Assembly: GCF_000350225.1 (NCBI RefSeq) | Contig: NW_005178811.1 | Span: 236,718 to 300,717, forward strand | From: Chondrus crispus | Taxonomy: Eukaryota > Rhodophyta > Florideophyceae > Gigartinales > Gigartinaceae | Reading direction: 5' to 3' | DNA length: 64,000 nt | Shown here: positions 1-10,186 of the stretch, piece by piece | How positions within the stretch are numbered: the first letter of the stretch is position 1 | Layout: each line of letters starts with the position of its first letter | The notes under the pieces: model-generated | Seen by the model: only the letters and a program-made list of their open reading frames with translations | Told to the model about the DNA's origin: nothing | Databases searched by the model: none | Translations under genes and position numbers: made by a program

Positions 1-277
1 GTGTTTATGCTACACCTCTGAGGGGTTAAGACCTGATACTCGTCCCCACCAATAAACTGGGGCAAGCTCGCACCCGTCCCTTTCGCGCCTACATACGTCC
101 GTTTCGGTTGCCTATTGCGCGCGCTGGCTTCTAACCCGTTACCGGTCGCTTCCGTTTACGCACCACGGGGCGACTGCGCGTAACCAGCCAGTGAGCCACT
201 CCCTTTTCGCGAGCTCGTCCGATCGGTTCAATTAGCGCGTCGCGTCCGCGCCGCGTGCTCCCTCGAGGGACACTACA
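1..277 (+). repeat. Partial LTR (3' part), same family as the LTR at 63111
   Basis: The segment ends in CACTACA at 277, the same terminal form as the other LTRs in this window (TGTAG...CTACA). It shares ordered blocks with 63131-63420: aggggttaagacc, ggcttctaacccgt, gactgcgcgt/ggctgcgcgt and a gtgagcc block, in the same order and orientation. The 5' end lies just outside the window. It could be a solo LTR or the 3' LTR of an element to the left; the sequence cannot decide which. Confidence 0.55.
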
Positions 278-2088
278 AAGGCGTTAAATGCTGGAACAAT
301 AATATTCAGTCTTCCAGAGATTCAATTTTTGCGAATTGATAACTATATATAAAACAGCAATGCAACCAGTCATGTTTGCCGAAAAAAATCGTAAAAGTTA
401 TTAAACATACAAACAAAAAGTAGCAGGGTCGTTCATGTTTGTGAAAGGTCTTTGCGATGCTATTATGGACATTATAATATTTCGAAAGTGATGGGCCAGA
501 CCACTGGCGAGGGTCACGAATGGACGAAAACGACACACATGCTCCCGCTCCGTACCCGCACCCCCCTCCCCCCTCATCCGCAAGCTCCTCCGCGCAACCC
601 TCACCCTCTTCCGCACCTTCTTCCGCACCCTCTTCCGCCCAGCTCTTTCCGTGTTTATCCGCCATCACCACACCAGTACATCGCAATTGATACCGGAGAG
701 ATTCCATCCGTGTAAGATTCCACAACCCTTCTTCTCTTACCACTGCTATCCCTAGCTCCACTTGCCGCAGAGGCTCGCTTTGGGACGGGCCGCCTTGCCG
801 ATGCCTTGTAGCGTTCGCCCCTTTTTCATTTGCTTGCGATTGGTCGATATCTTTCACAACATCTCTATGCCGCATACATAGAATTTTTTTTTCAGTGCCC
901 CCGGTGCACCAGTTACAAGGTTTTGTCGCCTTCGCTGCATATCGAACTCACATATCAATATGCCCCATACAATGTGCACGGACATCGGTAAACGACGTAG
1001 ACTGTTTTGACACTGGCTGATACATACACGACGACATACAAGACAAACCTGATTCAAAACATTTAGAAAGACGGAAGCTGGCATATCTTGTTTCTAATAT
1101 GTACATCTTTTGCCTGAGAATACTCGGGGCTATGCCAGTCGCAAGATTCAACGCATTCGTCTATGTAGCTACTGCTCGCAACCATACAAAAACTACTGCG
1201 CAATGTTCGCAATAGAGAAAATAGTCAAGCCTACCTCCCCAAGTTGCACATCGAACCAACATCCATTCATCCCTTCTGCCCTTTGCTAGTATTACAAACA
1301 ACCCTCATCACCTTGCTTTCCTCGCTCCCTGTGTCTTCGATTCACCAGGTATAACTCAAAATGCATCTTTAACTTCCGTTTCTCCACACACAACGATGTC
1401 ATTCAGATATGATGCCATGGTTTTTAGAGTGGGATGTATTGAAATTGCAGCAATTGATTAATGCTAGGGAGCAACAGATCTGTATTATGACAACAACAAT
1501 ATACACTCTTTGAAGCAAAAGGCCAATCAGTAATTGTCATCAGACTCATTGGTTGCTAGCATTGATAGATGGATTTCGCATCCAACACAGCTAGTGCTAC
1601 AAGAGATACTATTATAGTTGGACATTGCATCATTTTATTGTTTGGAGCAACAATTTCATTGCCCCGGAATCAAAACATGTGCTGATTCAGAGTGATGGTC
1701 GAACAGATACACAGTAGTTAGCTCATTACTGGGGAACAACTGTTTTTAATACCACCGAAGTAATTCATGCGTTGGATACACAACCACTGATACTTTCTGT
1801 AGACACTGATTTCTGTAGCAAAAAAGATGTTGTTAGCAATAAACCTGTTCGAACGTAACGATAGATTTCGATGCCTACCAGAAGCTGAATCCAGAGAGGA
1901 ATTACGTTGAAAGTAATGAGTCAAAAGCTATGGAAACAAAAGGTTTACGGGTATGACTTATTGACCTGCAAGCTGAAAGTACAATATCTTAGAACTATTA
2001 AAAATGGGAAACAGTAACCAATAACTGTGATCAAAATATATACCATTTTCTCTGCCCTCAAGAATTTTTGTATGATTAGCTGCCCGAT
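278..2088. other. No supportable gene
   Basis: AT-moderate sequence with a C-rich low-complexity patch at about 545-640 (repeated ctcttccgcac units). A 189-codon minus-strand reading frame (306-875) is mostly created by that patch, including a Glu/Ala repeat, and has no recognisable domain. I see no RNA gene or transposon end here. Confidence 0.5.
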
Positions 2089-5000
2089 TCATGCGATTCG
2101 TGGTGGATATCCAGCTTTCCTGTCAAACCAGTGAAATAATTCCCCAGAAAATATATTGCCCTTGTGTCCCACCCGCTTGGATATCTGGTCAATTTGACAG
2201 TGGAAAACTCCATCATGGCCACATGCATGGAAAATCAATATGCGTCGGACTGCATTCGTGAGGTACAATAGTTGGAAATCTGCGGTATTCATGTTCGGTC
2301 TCGTGCGGAGAAAGCCATTTGATAAATCACATCGAATTACCACTGCCCATGGTGATTCCTCCTCTTCCCTTTCAATAATACCAATCACAGCAAATCGTGC
2401 TACTGTAACTATTCCCTTTTCTTGTGGAAACAACAGTCGATCAGGTCTTTGGATGCACTCTGGCGATACTAATGTCTCCACTACGCATCCAGTATAGATT
2501 AACTCGTGCGAAGCCGACTGCTGACCACCATTTCCAAACTTCATATTGCGAACTCTCCTTGCATTCTTGCGAAGATGTGCAGCCCATTGTTCTCCGTAGC
2601 CATACTCCAAATAGTACTTTCGGAGAAGCTTTTCTCCATGGCAAAGGAGCTCTTGTACATCTATGGTAGCGTTCGTGCCGATCTGCATAGCCTTCATATC
2701 ACTTCCTTTCAAATTCCCAGATGTCTTCCATGTAACCTCATTTGAATGTAAACGGAAGGCATTTCCTTCTCCCTGCACGATATGAAGTAGGGGTTCTACT
2801 AGGACAGCGTTGACGAGCTCGTCTGCCTGCTTAACTAACCTGTGATGTTCTTCGTTCGGTTCTACCATTTCGGTCATTTGGCTACCTATAAGCAGTCTTC
2901 GGAGACCTCGTTTGTATTTTTCTTCAGAATCTGAATTACTTTTCTTAACTCCTTCATGCAAGAGTGATATCCTTCCCTGCCAGTCATTCCCCAAACAGTG
3001 CGCCACAACAGAAATTTGTGAGTTATGATGATTGCTTTTCGTTATACACCGCTTCAGAGGCTGGTGCGCGTTCTCCAGTACAAGCTCCGTAAAGTGCTTG
3101 ACATGACCAAATGCTGGTAACCAATGGAAGTACAGTTCGAGAAGTCTGTGTAAGTTTGGTTTGTCTAATTGTTTCCGTGCAACCTCCAGCTCCACACATA
3201 GCGCATCTACTTGTTCGAGATACGAAACGGCGAGATCTTGAATATTGCAAATGTATTTGTTGTTTGATTTTGTCAGATCGAAGCATGCAACATCGTTAGG
3301 GTGGTCAACTCCCTGCTCCGGCCACCAATACGTCAAACCAATCAGTCTGTTCAGGCACTCGAGCGCTTCAAGAACACGTCCTTGTACTTCATCTTCCAAC
3401 TTCAGGGCGTTGATGATGTTTCTGTAAACGGGAACACAGCACAGAAGCATGCAAAAAGTTGATGAGAGACTCATCCCATGCAGGGTTCCTTTTGAAACGT
3501 GGTACGTCGAACACTGCCGTATGAGCCCATTTTCACTAAGCGCAGAACAAACCATATAATCCATTCTTTGTTTCCACTCCTTGCCAGGCAGAACAGCAAA
3601 AGCAGTTTGCATAATATCTTTGGCTAATCCGCTGAGCAGATGGTCCGGAGCGATGATATTAGATCGGTACGGGTCGAAAAGCCCACACACAACTGGTCCA
3701 CCATGATTGGCCCTTTGAATGTCCGATCGGACTTTCTGAAGCTCAACATGAAGCTTAAGCAGTGGGCATGACTCATTGCTTACTCTCGTGGTTGAATACA
3801 TTCCCAAAAGATTACAATCATTGTCGTCAATACCGCTCTCGCGAAGGGCCCAATGCCGATCGGCAGTTGTAAGGACAGAAGAGTTGGAAGCATGTAAAAT
3901 GGTTGTATATCCAAGAGAGCTTCTATCTGCACCCCTGTGTTTGCGTACAGAACATGCAGTGCAGGGTGAATTAGCGTGATGTCCTAAGAGGTCAACACCA
4001 TGCGCCGACTCCAGGTAATCGCCGAGAAATCCAACAACATCTATAAAAATCCTCACTTCGTCCCCGTCTGGTGACCTTCCTTGAATCCCATCAACGCAGG
4101 CTCTCAGCAAATCCGGGATGATATGTAGCATGAGCTGGTTTGTGCTGACACCCGTTGGAGTAAGGCCAATGAGCCTTGTAGCAGCGCGCGTGGATCTATC
4201 ACGCGGCAATAAGCCGAGCGGCAGTATGTAAAAACCACCTGCGGACCTTTTCTGGCACGTCGGGGAAAGCGGCTGGAAGTCACCACAGTACAAGAGAACT
4301 CTGTATACCACATACGGTGTCCCATCTTGCAGTATACCTTTGCAATTTGATTTAGGGACGACTCTGGACCTTGCCCCACTTGCCACATCTAGATCATTGG
4401 CATCATTGCAGTCGAGACGCACATGCCCCACTACTTCGTGACTTGCCAACAAATCATCATGGCCGAACGAAAGTGAAACCTCATTGCGACTGAAGTCCTC
4501 TTCACAATTCTCTTCCGCACTGCCACATAAGTCTGAAGTCTTAACAAACAGCAGGCGGACAGATTTCATACCGTCATGTTTCCAATATCTATAGACGACA
4601 AGCACACAAAGTTCCAGTGGGTCTTGCGATTGACCAGGGAGAAGCAAACATACGATATCCCCGGGGAGCAAGTTATCACGATCCGACGGGACAGTGACTT
4701 CCCTCCGTAGCCGTTGTCGCTTCCGAAATCGGTTGTTTCTTGAAAGCTGAATTTCCTGGTTTCGGACTCTTGACATATTTTCCATTCCAATTTTCTTCAT
4801 TGCCGATGCTCTTGAAAGTTTCCTAATCAGATATCTTGCCGAGCCAGGGGCTCTACTTTGTGCTAGTTCTGAACTCGAAGAAATGCTATCCTCCGAACCT
4901 ACGCACTAAACAGACGAAACAGTCCCGCTCAATGTGCAACCATGATTTGTGAAGCCTATTACCTCGTACTCACTCACAACGGAATCAATTTTGGAATAAT

Positions 5001-5631
5001 CGAGTAATGAAGTTCGCGGCCGCACAAAATTGATGTCGACAAGAACTTTGGCTCCTGGGAATACTTTCACGGGCCTCCTCCTGAAGGTCGCAAAAATGAA
5101 CTCCCCGGCATTCAAAACACTGGCTCGGTCACGCACTATTTCTGAATTCTCAATTGCGTCCTTCATATGGCCTTGACAGAACATACTGTCATAGAGGGGA
5201 TACGGGAGAACATCAAGCTTCGCCCACTCGGACGGAAGAATAACCCGAACGGGGGCAGATATTTCCTGATTTAATTCTTCGGTGTTCTCTCCATATTCCT
5301 GAAAATTAGGAGGGGTAGGTTTTACCTTCGCCATGTCGATTTTAAAGTGTTCGATCGAGCTCCGAGGAAGACACCATTTCAGTATGTGTGGGAAGATCGT
5401 GCGTTGAATAGCCGAGTAAGATGGTAGTTGCCAACCGGTACTGTTCCATTTCAAAAGATCTCGAAGTAGATTGTACTGTTTCACAGTGTACCTGACGCTC
5501 CCACAAACAGTTACCAGACCTAATATGTTTGTCCACGGCGAACTAACCTTACGCAAGTCTGTCAGACGTTTCTGGAGGCATTGTAACTCAGTCGGGTACT
5601 GAACCTTTGCATTTCTCCGGAAGAACCTCAT
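2089..5631 (-). pseudogene. CACTA/KDZ-superfamily-like transposase with an in-frame TAG
   Basis: Two long open segments (5631-4909 and 4905-2089) lie in the same frame, separated only by the TAG at 4906-4908, so the product would be about 1,180 residues. The first segment has a region resembling the N-terminal part of Plavaka/KDZ-type transposon proteins (LPSYSAIQR around residue 90). The second has a Cys-rich CTACSVRKH element, a FDPYRSNIIAPDHLLSGLAKDIM block placed like the 'LPxDxMH' block of CACTA transposases, and a late HVKHFTELVLENAHQPLKR block. Family assignment is from pattern memory; no catalytic triad is proven. Start chosen at the ATG at 5631, but coding resemblance continues upstream in other frames. 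I could not find terminal inverted repeats. The single amber codon may be a lesion or a readthrough site. Confidence 0.55.
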
Positions 5632-6225
5632 TATTCGGCAACTGGTATTCAGGGTTTTGATCTGAGATATCTGATGTTTGCCATTCTGGAAACTCTACCA
5701 TGAACGGAATGTCAACGTTATCTGCTGTGCGATGTGTTGGATCAGTGGCAGAACTGCGTTTGAGGGTCCCTGACTGATAAAAATCCAGATTTCTATGAAT
5801 GTCCTCATGTCCGGCGAGGCGGGCAATATTGGCGACATCTTCATGCAATCGGCTAGCGGTCTTTTCTCCATCTTGATGCCCAGAGTGTTGAGTAATCACC
5901 TGAGAGGGGGATTGTCAGCGCCTAAGAACGAATGCGGCTTGTTTTCTTCGTGGTTTGCAATAGAATGCGAGCGATCGCCATCGCAAAGAGCTGCAAGTAG
6001 ATCTGGGCGGGACTGCAGAAATTCCAGCCACCTTCCAGAGTTTTGTGCTCGCCTTCGTCTGCTATGATTGACATCGATCGGATTCCCACCGCGAGAGAGG
6101 ATCTTACGCGAGCGCATGGTGTCTTCAAAATATTGATTCAAACTGTGCCATCGTCCAGTTGTAAGCAAACTGAGATGCATTTGACAGGAGAAGGGCTTGG
6201 TGGAATCAGGATCAGCACAGCACAC
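5588..6225 (-). pseudogene. Frameshifted N-terminal part of the CACTA/KDZ-like transposase
   Basis: Two overlapping open frames (6225-5896 and 5899-5588) continue the direction of the transposase below. The upstream one begins Cys-rich (CCADPDSTKPFSC) and contains TTGRWHSLNQYFEDTM and a basic RRRR stretch. The second ends by overlapping the ATG at 5631. No ATG opens either frame (both begin at GTG), and the overlaps at 5896-5899 and 5588-5631 need frame changes, so this looks like a decayed N-terminus with at least two frameshifts. Small introns are the alternative. Confidence 0.4.
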
Positions 6226-6949
6226 CAGTCTGGCGCAGTGCAGTTACAATTATTTCATTCGAGAGAGCATGACTTGTTCGTTTTCAGTCAATTCAACTAC
6301 TAACAGGCCTGCATCGGTGGATGTAGTTGATTCTCGGGTCTGATTGGATATTTTGTTCTTGAACATGGCAGTACTGTACAATCGTCACACACGTGCAGGT
6401 CCTTGAAGCCGTTTTGATGCACGAGGACGTTGAGCTGTGGGAGACCACACCGGCCTGCGGGTATACCATGTCATGGTGAAGGGGGGAGATGAGAAGAAGC
6501 GTGTGAGAAAGGGGGTGGAGGGGGAGAGGTAGGAAGAAGGGTTTCCAAATTTGGAGTGGGATGACGGCGGGATGGGGAAATAGTCAACTTGGGACGGGAG
6601 AGTGCGGCAATGTTCAAGTGCGGCAATGTTCGAGTGCGGCAATGTTCGAGTGCGGAATGGAAAGATATTATTGAAATTTTATTGGCCATGCCCGAAATGT
6701 GCAGTGCAGCCAATCGCCGCGCAGGACTAGAACAATGCCAGCAAGGTTGGTGACGACGTGACATTCCCCCCTCGCCCCACTTGTCGATCCACCACAGCTT
6801 GATCCTCTTCCTCCAATCACTCCCCGCCGAACATCGTCCGTCCCTTTCCCCATGACCTATCTCAGCATCAAGCTGCTTCTCTGTCGCATGCTTTCCACAC
6901 CCAGAGTTTTCACAATCACTGTCGTCAGAGTTTTCCATCATTAATTCGC

Positions 6950-7002
6950 TGGAGTGTCCAACGAGGAGCTCCAGAAACTCCTCCGTGGACACTCCAGCGA
7001 CT
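6950..7002. repeat. Near-perfect inverted repeat (hairpin)
   Basis: Arms of about 21 bases (gctggagtgtcca followed by acgaggag, against its reverse complement ending cggaggag) differ at only one or two positions and flank a loop of about 10 bases. The hairpin explains why similar short peptides (MSNEELQKLLRGHSSD and MSTEEFLELLVGHSSE) can be read on both strands. It may be a transposon end or a fold-back remnant. Confidence 0.55.
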
Positions 7003-7029
7003 TCCAGCTGACCTGGAAAGAACTTCTCC

Positions 7030-7366
7030 TCATTCCTACCTTCACCGCGGAAGCGCTGCCAAGATTTGGTATGCTATACCTCCGAAATACGCAGAGGCCT
7101 TCGAGACATATGCTGCTGACAATGGTTTCAATGATCGACTGGCCAAGGACCAGCCTTCTGCACAGAGATATCTGATGTGCAAGACAACCATGTTTGATCT
7201 GAGGGAACTGAAAAGCCGCCATGCCAAGCGATCGGAACCATTTGCCTGCCACCCGAAAACGTCACACTTTTTCGATCTCCGTGGCAAACAATTAGGTCAC
7301 GCTAAATTTTTGAAATCATCCGCTAGCATTCCCATGCACAGAGAGCGACCTTCAATAATGCTTTGA
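7030..7366 (+). pseudogene. JmjC-domain-like fragment
   Basis: One reading frame gives SYLHRGSAAKIWYAIPPKY followed by AEAFETYAADNGF, then RYLMCKTTMFDLRELKSRHAKR, and ends at the TGA at 7364-7366. This matches the 'NYLH.GAPK.WY.IPP...' core of JmjC histone demethylases (KDM4/KDM5 type) and the following 'FLRHKMTLxSP' segment. In JmjC enzymes the His of YLH is close to the metal-binding region. No start codon, no upstream HxD motif and no C-terminal half are visible, so I read this as a broken fragment. It could also be an internal exon of a gene whose other exons I cannot see. Confidence 0.45.
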
Positions 7367-7811
7367 GGTTTGGTGGGGATATTTTTTACTATTCCCTATG
7401 TGGCCAAGCCGGGCACCATGCGCATCTGCTTCGTCCAGGTGCTGTGCGACTTCGGCGTCATCTAAGGTATGCGATCCCCATGGGCACCGTTACTGCCCCC
7501 GTTGTTTATCGGGGTTAGAGTGCGGGATGTGGGGCGCGGCAAGGCACGAGTTTAGGTTAGGGATGTGCCACTGTACAGTATGTGCTAAAGACTTCTCACT
7601 GTTGCGCGGAAAGGGCATGCATGCGTGAAGAAATCGGGACAAGTATCATCCAACTTTGTTCGCAAGAGGACGGGGCAGCAATTCTTTACCTATTCACACA
7701 TTTCGCATCGCGACTTTCGCATCGCAATCAATTGCTTTAATTGTCTTGTTCGGTGCACACAGATTCAAAGCGTTCTCATGCCTGTTCTTTGCCTTGCCAC
7801 AACAAAATGGA
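7367..7811. other. No supportable gene between the JmjC fragment and the AP-3 mu pseudogene
   Basis: Only short open frames without recognisable motifs. A promoter for the downstream pseudogene is not evident. Confidence 0.4.
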
Positions 7812-9083
7812 AGGATCCATAGCATCTTTATTCTCAACAGTACAGGCGAAGTCATTATCGCAAAGCACTATCGCGGCAACACCAGTCGCACGGAAAGTAG
7901 TGCATTTTGGAATCAAACAGCCAAATCCGCGCGCGGCATTTCCATCGAAGCGCCCCCTTTCATCCCCGCCCCGAAAGGCGCCCTGATCCATCTGCACCGC
8001 AACGGCCTCTTCTTCCTAGCCTCCGTCATCACAGACACCCAACCTATCTTCGTGACCTAATTACTCGAGTCTCTCGCCGATGTCTTCGTCGACTACTTTG
8101 GGGAGCTTAACGAGCACGCCATCAAAGACGTCTTCATCACTGTGTCCGAGCTCCTTCAAGAAATGCTCGACAACGCCTCTCCGCTCACTGTCGAACCCAA
8201 CACACTCAAAGAACTCATCACCCCGCCCTCCATGATCAATCGCGTCTTTGAATCGCTCGGCGCCGACTCGGCCAAAGCGGCTACCATGTCCTATGCCTCT
8301 CCGCACACCCCATGGCGCCGCGCAAACGTCAAGTACCCCCACAACGAAATCTTCGTTGACGTCATCGAAACTATTCACGCTACCTACTCCGCGACTCGCC
8401 ATAACCTTTCCGATCTTCTCATTGCCGGTGTCGTCAAAGTCAAACTCTAGACTCTCGGGAAACCCCGATCTAGCGATGTGCATTCGAACAAACGCTCCAT
8501 TTGATGACGTCGCTTTACATCGCTGCGTCCTTCTCAACAGATACCAAGAGTCTGATCAGCTCGCCTTCGTCCCGCCTGACGGCCCGTTCAAACTGATGAC
8601 GTACAAGATCCGCGAAACAAACTCCCTCAACTTGCCAATCGATGTTCAATCTCACATCAAATTCGACCATAACGCGTGCTCGGGCTCGGTATCCATCTCG
8701 CTGGTGCCTCAGTTCGCCTCCGCCGTCGCCCCCTCCTCGTCTGGTGCTTCGTCGTTTCCCTCCGGCTCAAAGAATGAACGCGGCGGGCGGCAAAGAGATT
8801 GGACTATTTGAGCCCGGCTCCGTGCTCTTTGAGCGCCAACTACGGCACCGTGCAGTTCGAGTCGACATCTGGAACATGTACATGGAACGTCGGGGCTGTG
8901 CCGCGGGGAAAGACGCCATCGCTCGTGGGGAAAATTACGCTGCGGGATGGGTCGGCGGCCGTTGCGGCCAACTCTCAGATTTTGGTGAGCTTCCGCATCC
9001 CCGGTTACTCGACGTCGGGGGTGTTCGTGGAAAGCTTGACGATGCCTGTGCGCGAGACGCGCGCGGCCGTGCGCGCTTCGTAA
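7812..9083 (+). pseudogene. AP-3 complex mu subunit-like pseudogene
   Basis: AP-3 mu is the medium cargo-binding chain of the AP-3 clathrin-type adaptor that sorts membrane proteins from endosome/TGN to lysosome-like compartments. Conserved blocks appear in order. The N-terminal longin-like part is IHSIFILNSTGEVIIAKHYRG. Next come DVFVDYFGELNEHAIKD, ELLQEMLDNASPLTVEPN (typically LLEEMLDNGFPLATExN) and TPWRRANVKYPHNEIFVDV. The mu-homology domain shows LSGNPDLA, VALHRCVLLNRYQ, FVPPDGPFKLMTY, then TCTWNVGAVPRGKTPSL. Lesions: the expected initiator Met before IHS is AGG (7812), TAA interrupts the frame at 8058-8060, one frame change lies near 8440 and another near 8790. The natural stop is at 9081-9083. 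Length (about 420 codons) matches intact family members. No introns are present, so a processed copy is possible. Heavy sequencing error is the main alternative. Confidence 0.75.
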
Positions 9084-9420
9084 GCGGCGCCGTCGTCGTC
9101 GGCCGGCGCGGCCGGCGCGGCCGCGGCGCCGGACGGGGCGACGGGCACGGGTGGCTGTGGCGTGATGTGCTAGCCGTGGCAGGAGGTAGAGGAGGCGGTG
9201 GGATCATCAGCGACGGTGGGGTTTGTAGCGACGGTGGGATCAGCAGGGGCGAGGGCCGCGGCGGGGCCGTGCATGGTGGAGACGGGGCGGCGGCCGCGCT
9301 TGGAGGCGGCGGTGGACATCCGGAACGGTGGGGCGGGGCGGGCGGGGTGGGGGTAAGGAGGGACTAAAAACAAAGGGGAGGCGGTATGGTTTGCGGTAGG
9401 CGTCTGGGTGGGTGATGGGG

Positions 9421-9515
9421 GTAGCGGGATGGGGGGAGCGGGATGGGGGGAGCGGGATGGGGGGAGCGGGACGGGGGGAGCGGGATGGGGGGAGCGGGAT
9501 GGGGGAGCAGGATGA
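9421..9515 (+). repeat. G-rich 14-bp minisatellite
   Basis: Six to seven tandem copies of a unit close to gggatggggggagc, with one acggggg variant. The run of G tracts could fold as a G-quadruplex on the plus strand. Open frames read through it on either strand are repeats, not genes. Confidence 0.85.
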
Positions 9516-10186
9516 GGGCCGGGCATCTGTCTGCAGCAGTTGTGTGTGTAAGGTATGTGCCGTATGTGGGGGAGGGCGGGGATACTTGTCCTCCAGCTGT
9601 TGACAGTTGGAGGGGAAGTTATTCCGAAAAAATGCACATCAGGGAATGAAGTTGCATTTTCTGGGAAGCGCTGGTAGGCCACGTCATAGATGCCGTGCAT
9701 TTAACCAATCATACTGTGTACAGCTAAAAAACAATGTGGATCACAGCAATGAACAATTTTCGCTTCAGGCTGGAGAAACAGAAGCACTTAAAAAGGAGCC
9801 AGCTGCCCCTTCAATTACCGCAGCTAGCATCTACTACCTGCGAGAGAGCCATGTCTGCATTCGCCACCGCGCCAAAAGCCGCCACTCCTACCCCCTGAGC
9901 ACCTCGCAACCCGCCCTGCCGCAGCTCTCACGCTCTCCCTCGCGCATGTACCTCTCCACCAGGGCGCCACCCAGTAGCGAAGGGCACACGCCTGACACCT
10001 CTGCCCAAATATACACACGTATCTGACGAGAACGACGACGCCAGGGCCCTGGCATGACTAAAGAAAAACAACGATCTTTGCACTAGAAACGGATCTACAG
10101 AAAACTCCTATTAGGGCTTGTTTGTTATAACTGCATATAACATGGCTTTCACTACTATGTCGCGGATCAGATGAAGAAAGATAGGG
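9516..10186. other. No supportable gene
   Basis: Short open frames only. A 14-bp palindrome (gccagggccctggc) lies at 10040-10053. A short frame beginning with ATG at about 9850 stops after 15 codons. Confidence 0.35.

Noticed and set aside
306..875. 189-codon minus-strand frame
   Set aside because: Most of its middle comes from a C-rich low-complexity repeat and it has no recognisable domain; the rest looks non-coding.
6471..6992. 173-codon minus-strand frame next to the hairpin
   Set aside because: It opens with GTG inside the hairpin, its early part mirrors the opposite strand because of the inverted repeat, and the tail is low complexity.
8061..8537. 158-codon minus-strand frame
   Set aside because: Shadow of the AP-3 mu pseudogene on the other strand.
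8642..9367. 241-codon Gly/Arg-rich plus-strand frame
   Set aside because: Off-frame reading of the AP-3 mu pseudogene running into GC-rich sequence.
9170..9700. Pro-rich minus-strand frame
   Set aside because: Created by the 14-bp G-rich tandem repeat.
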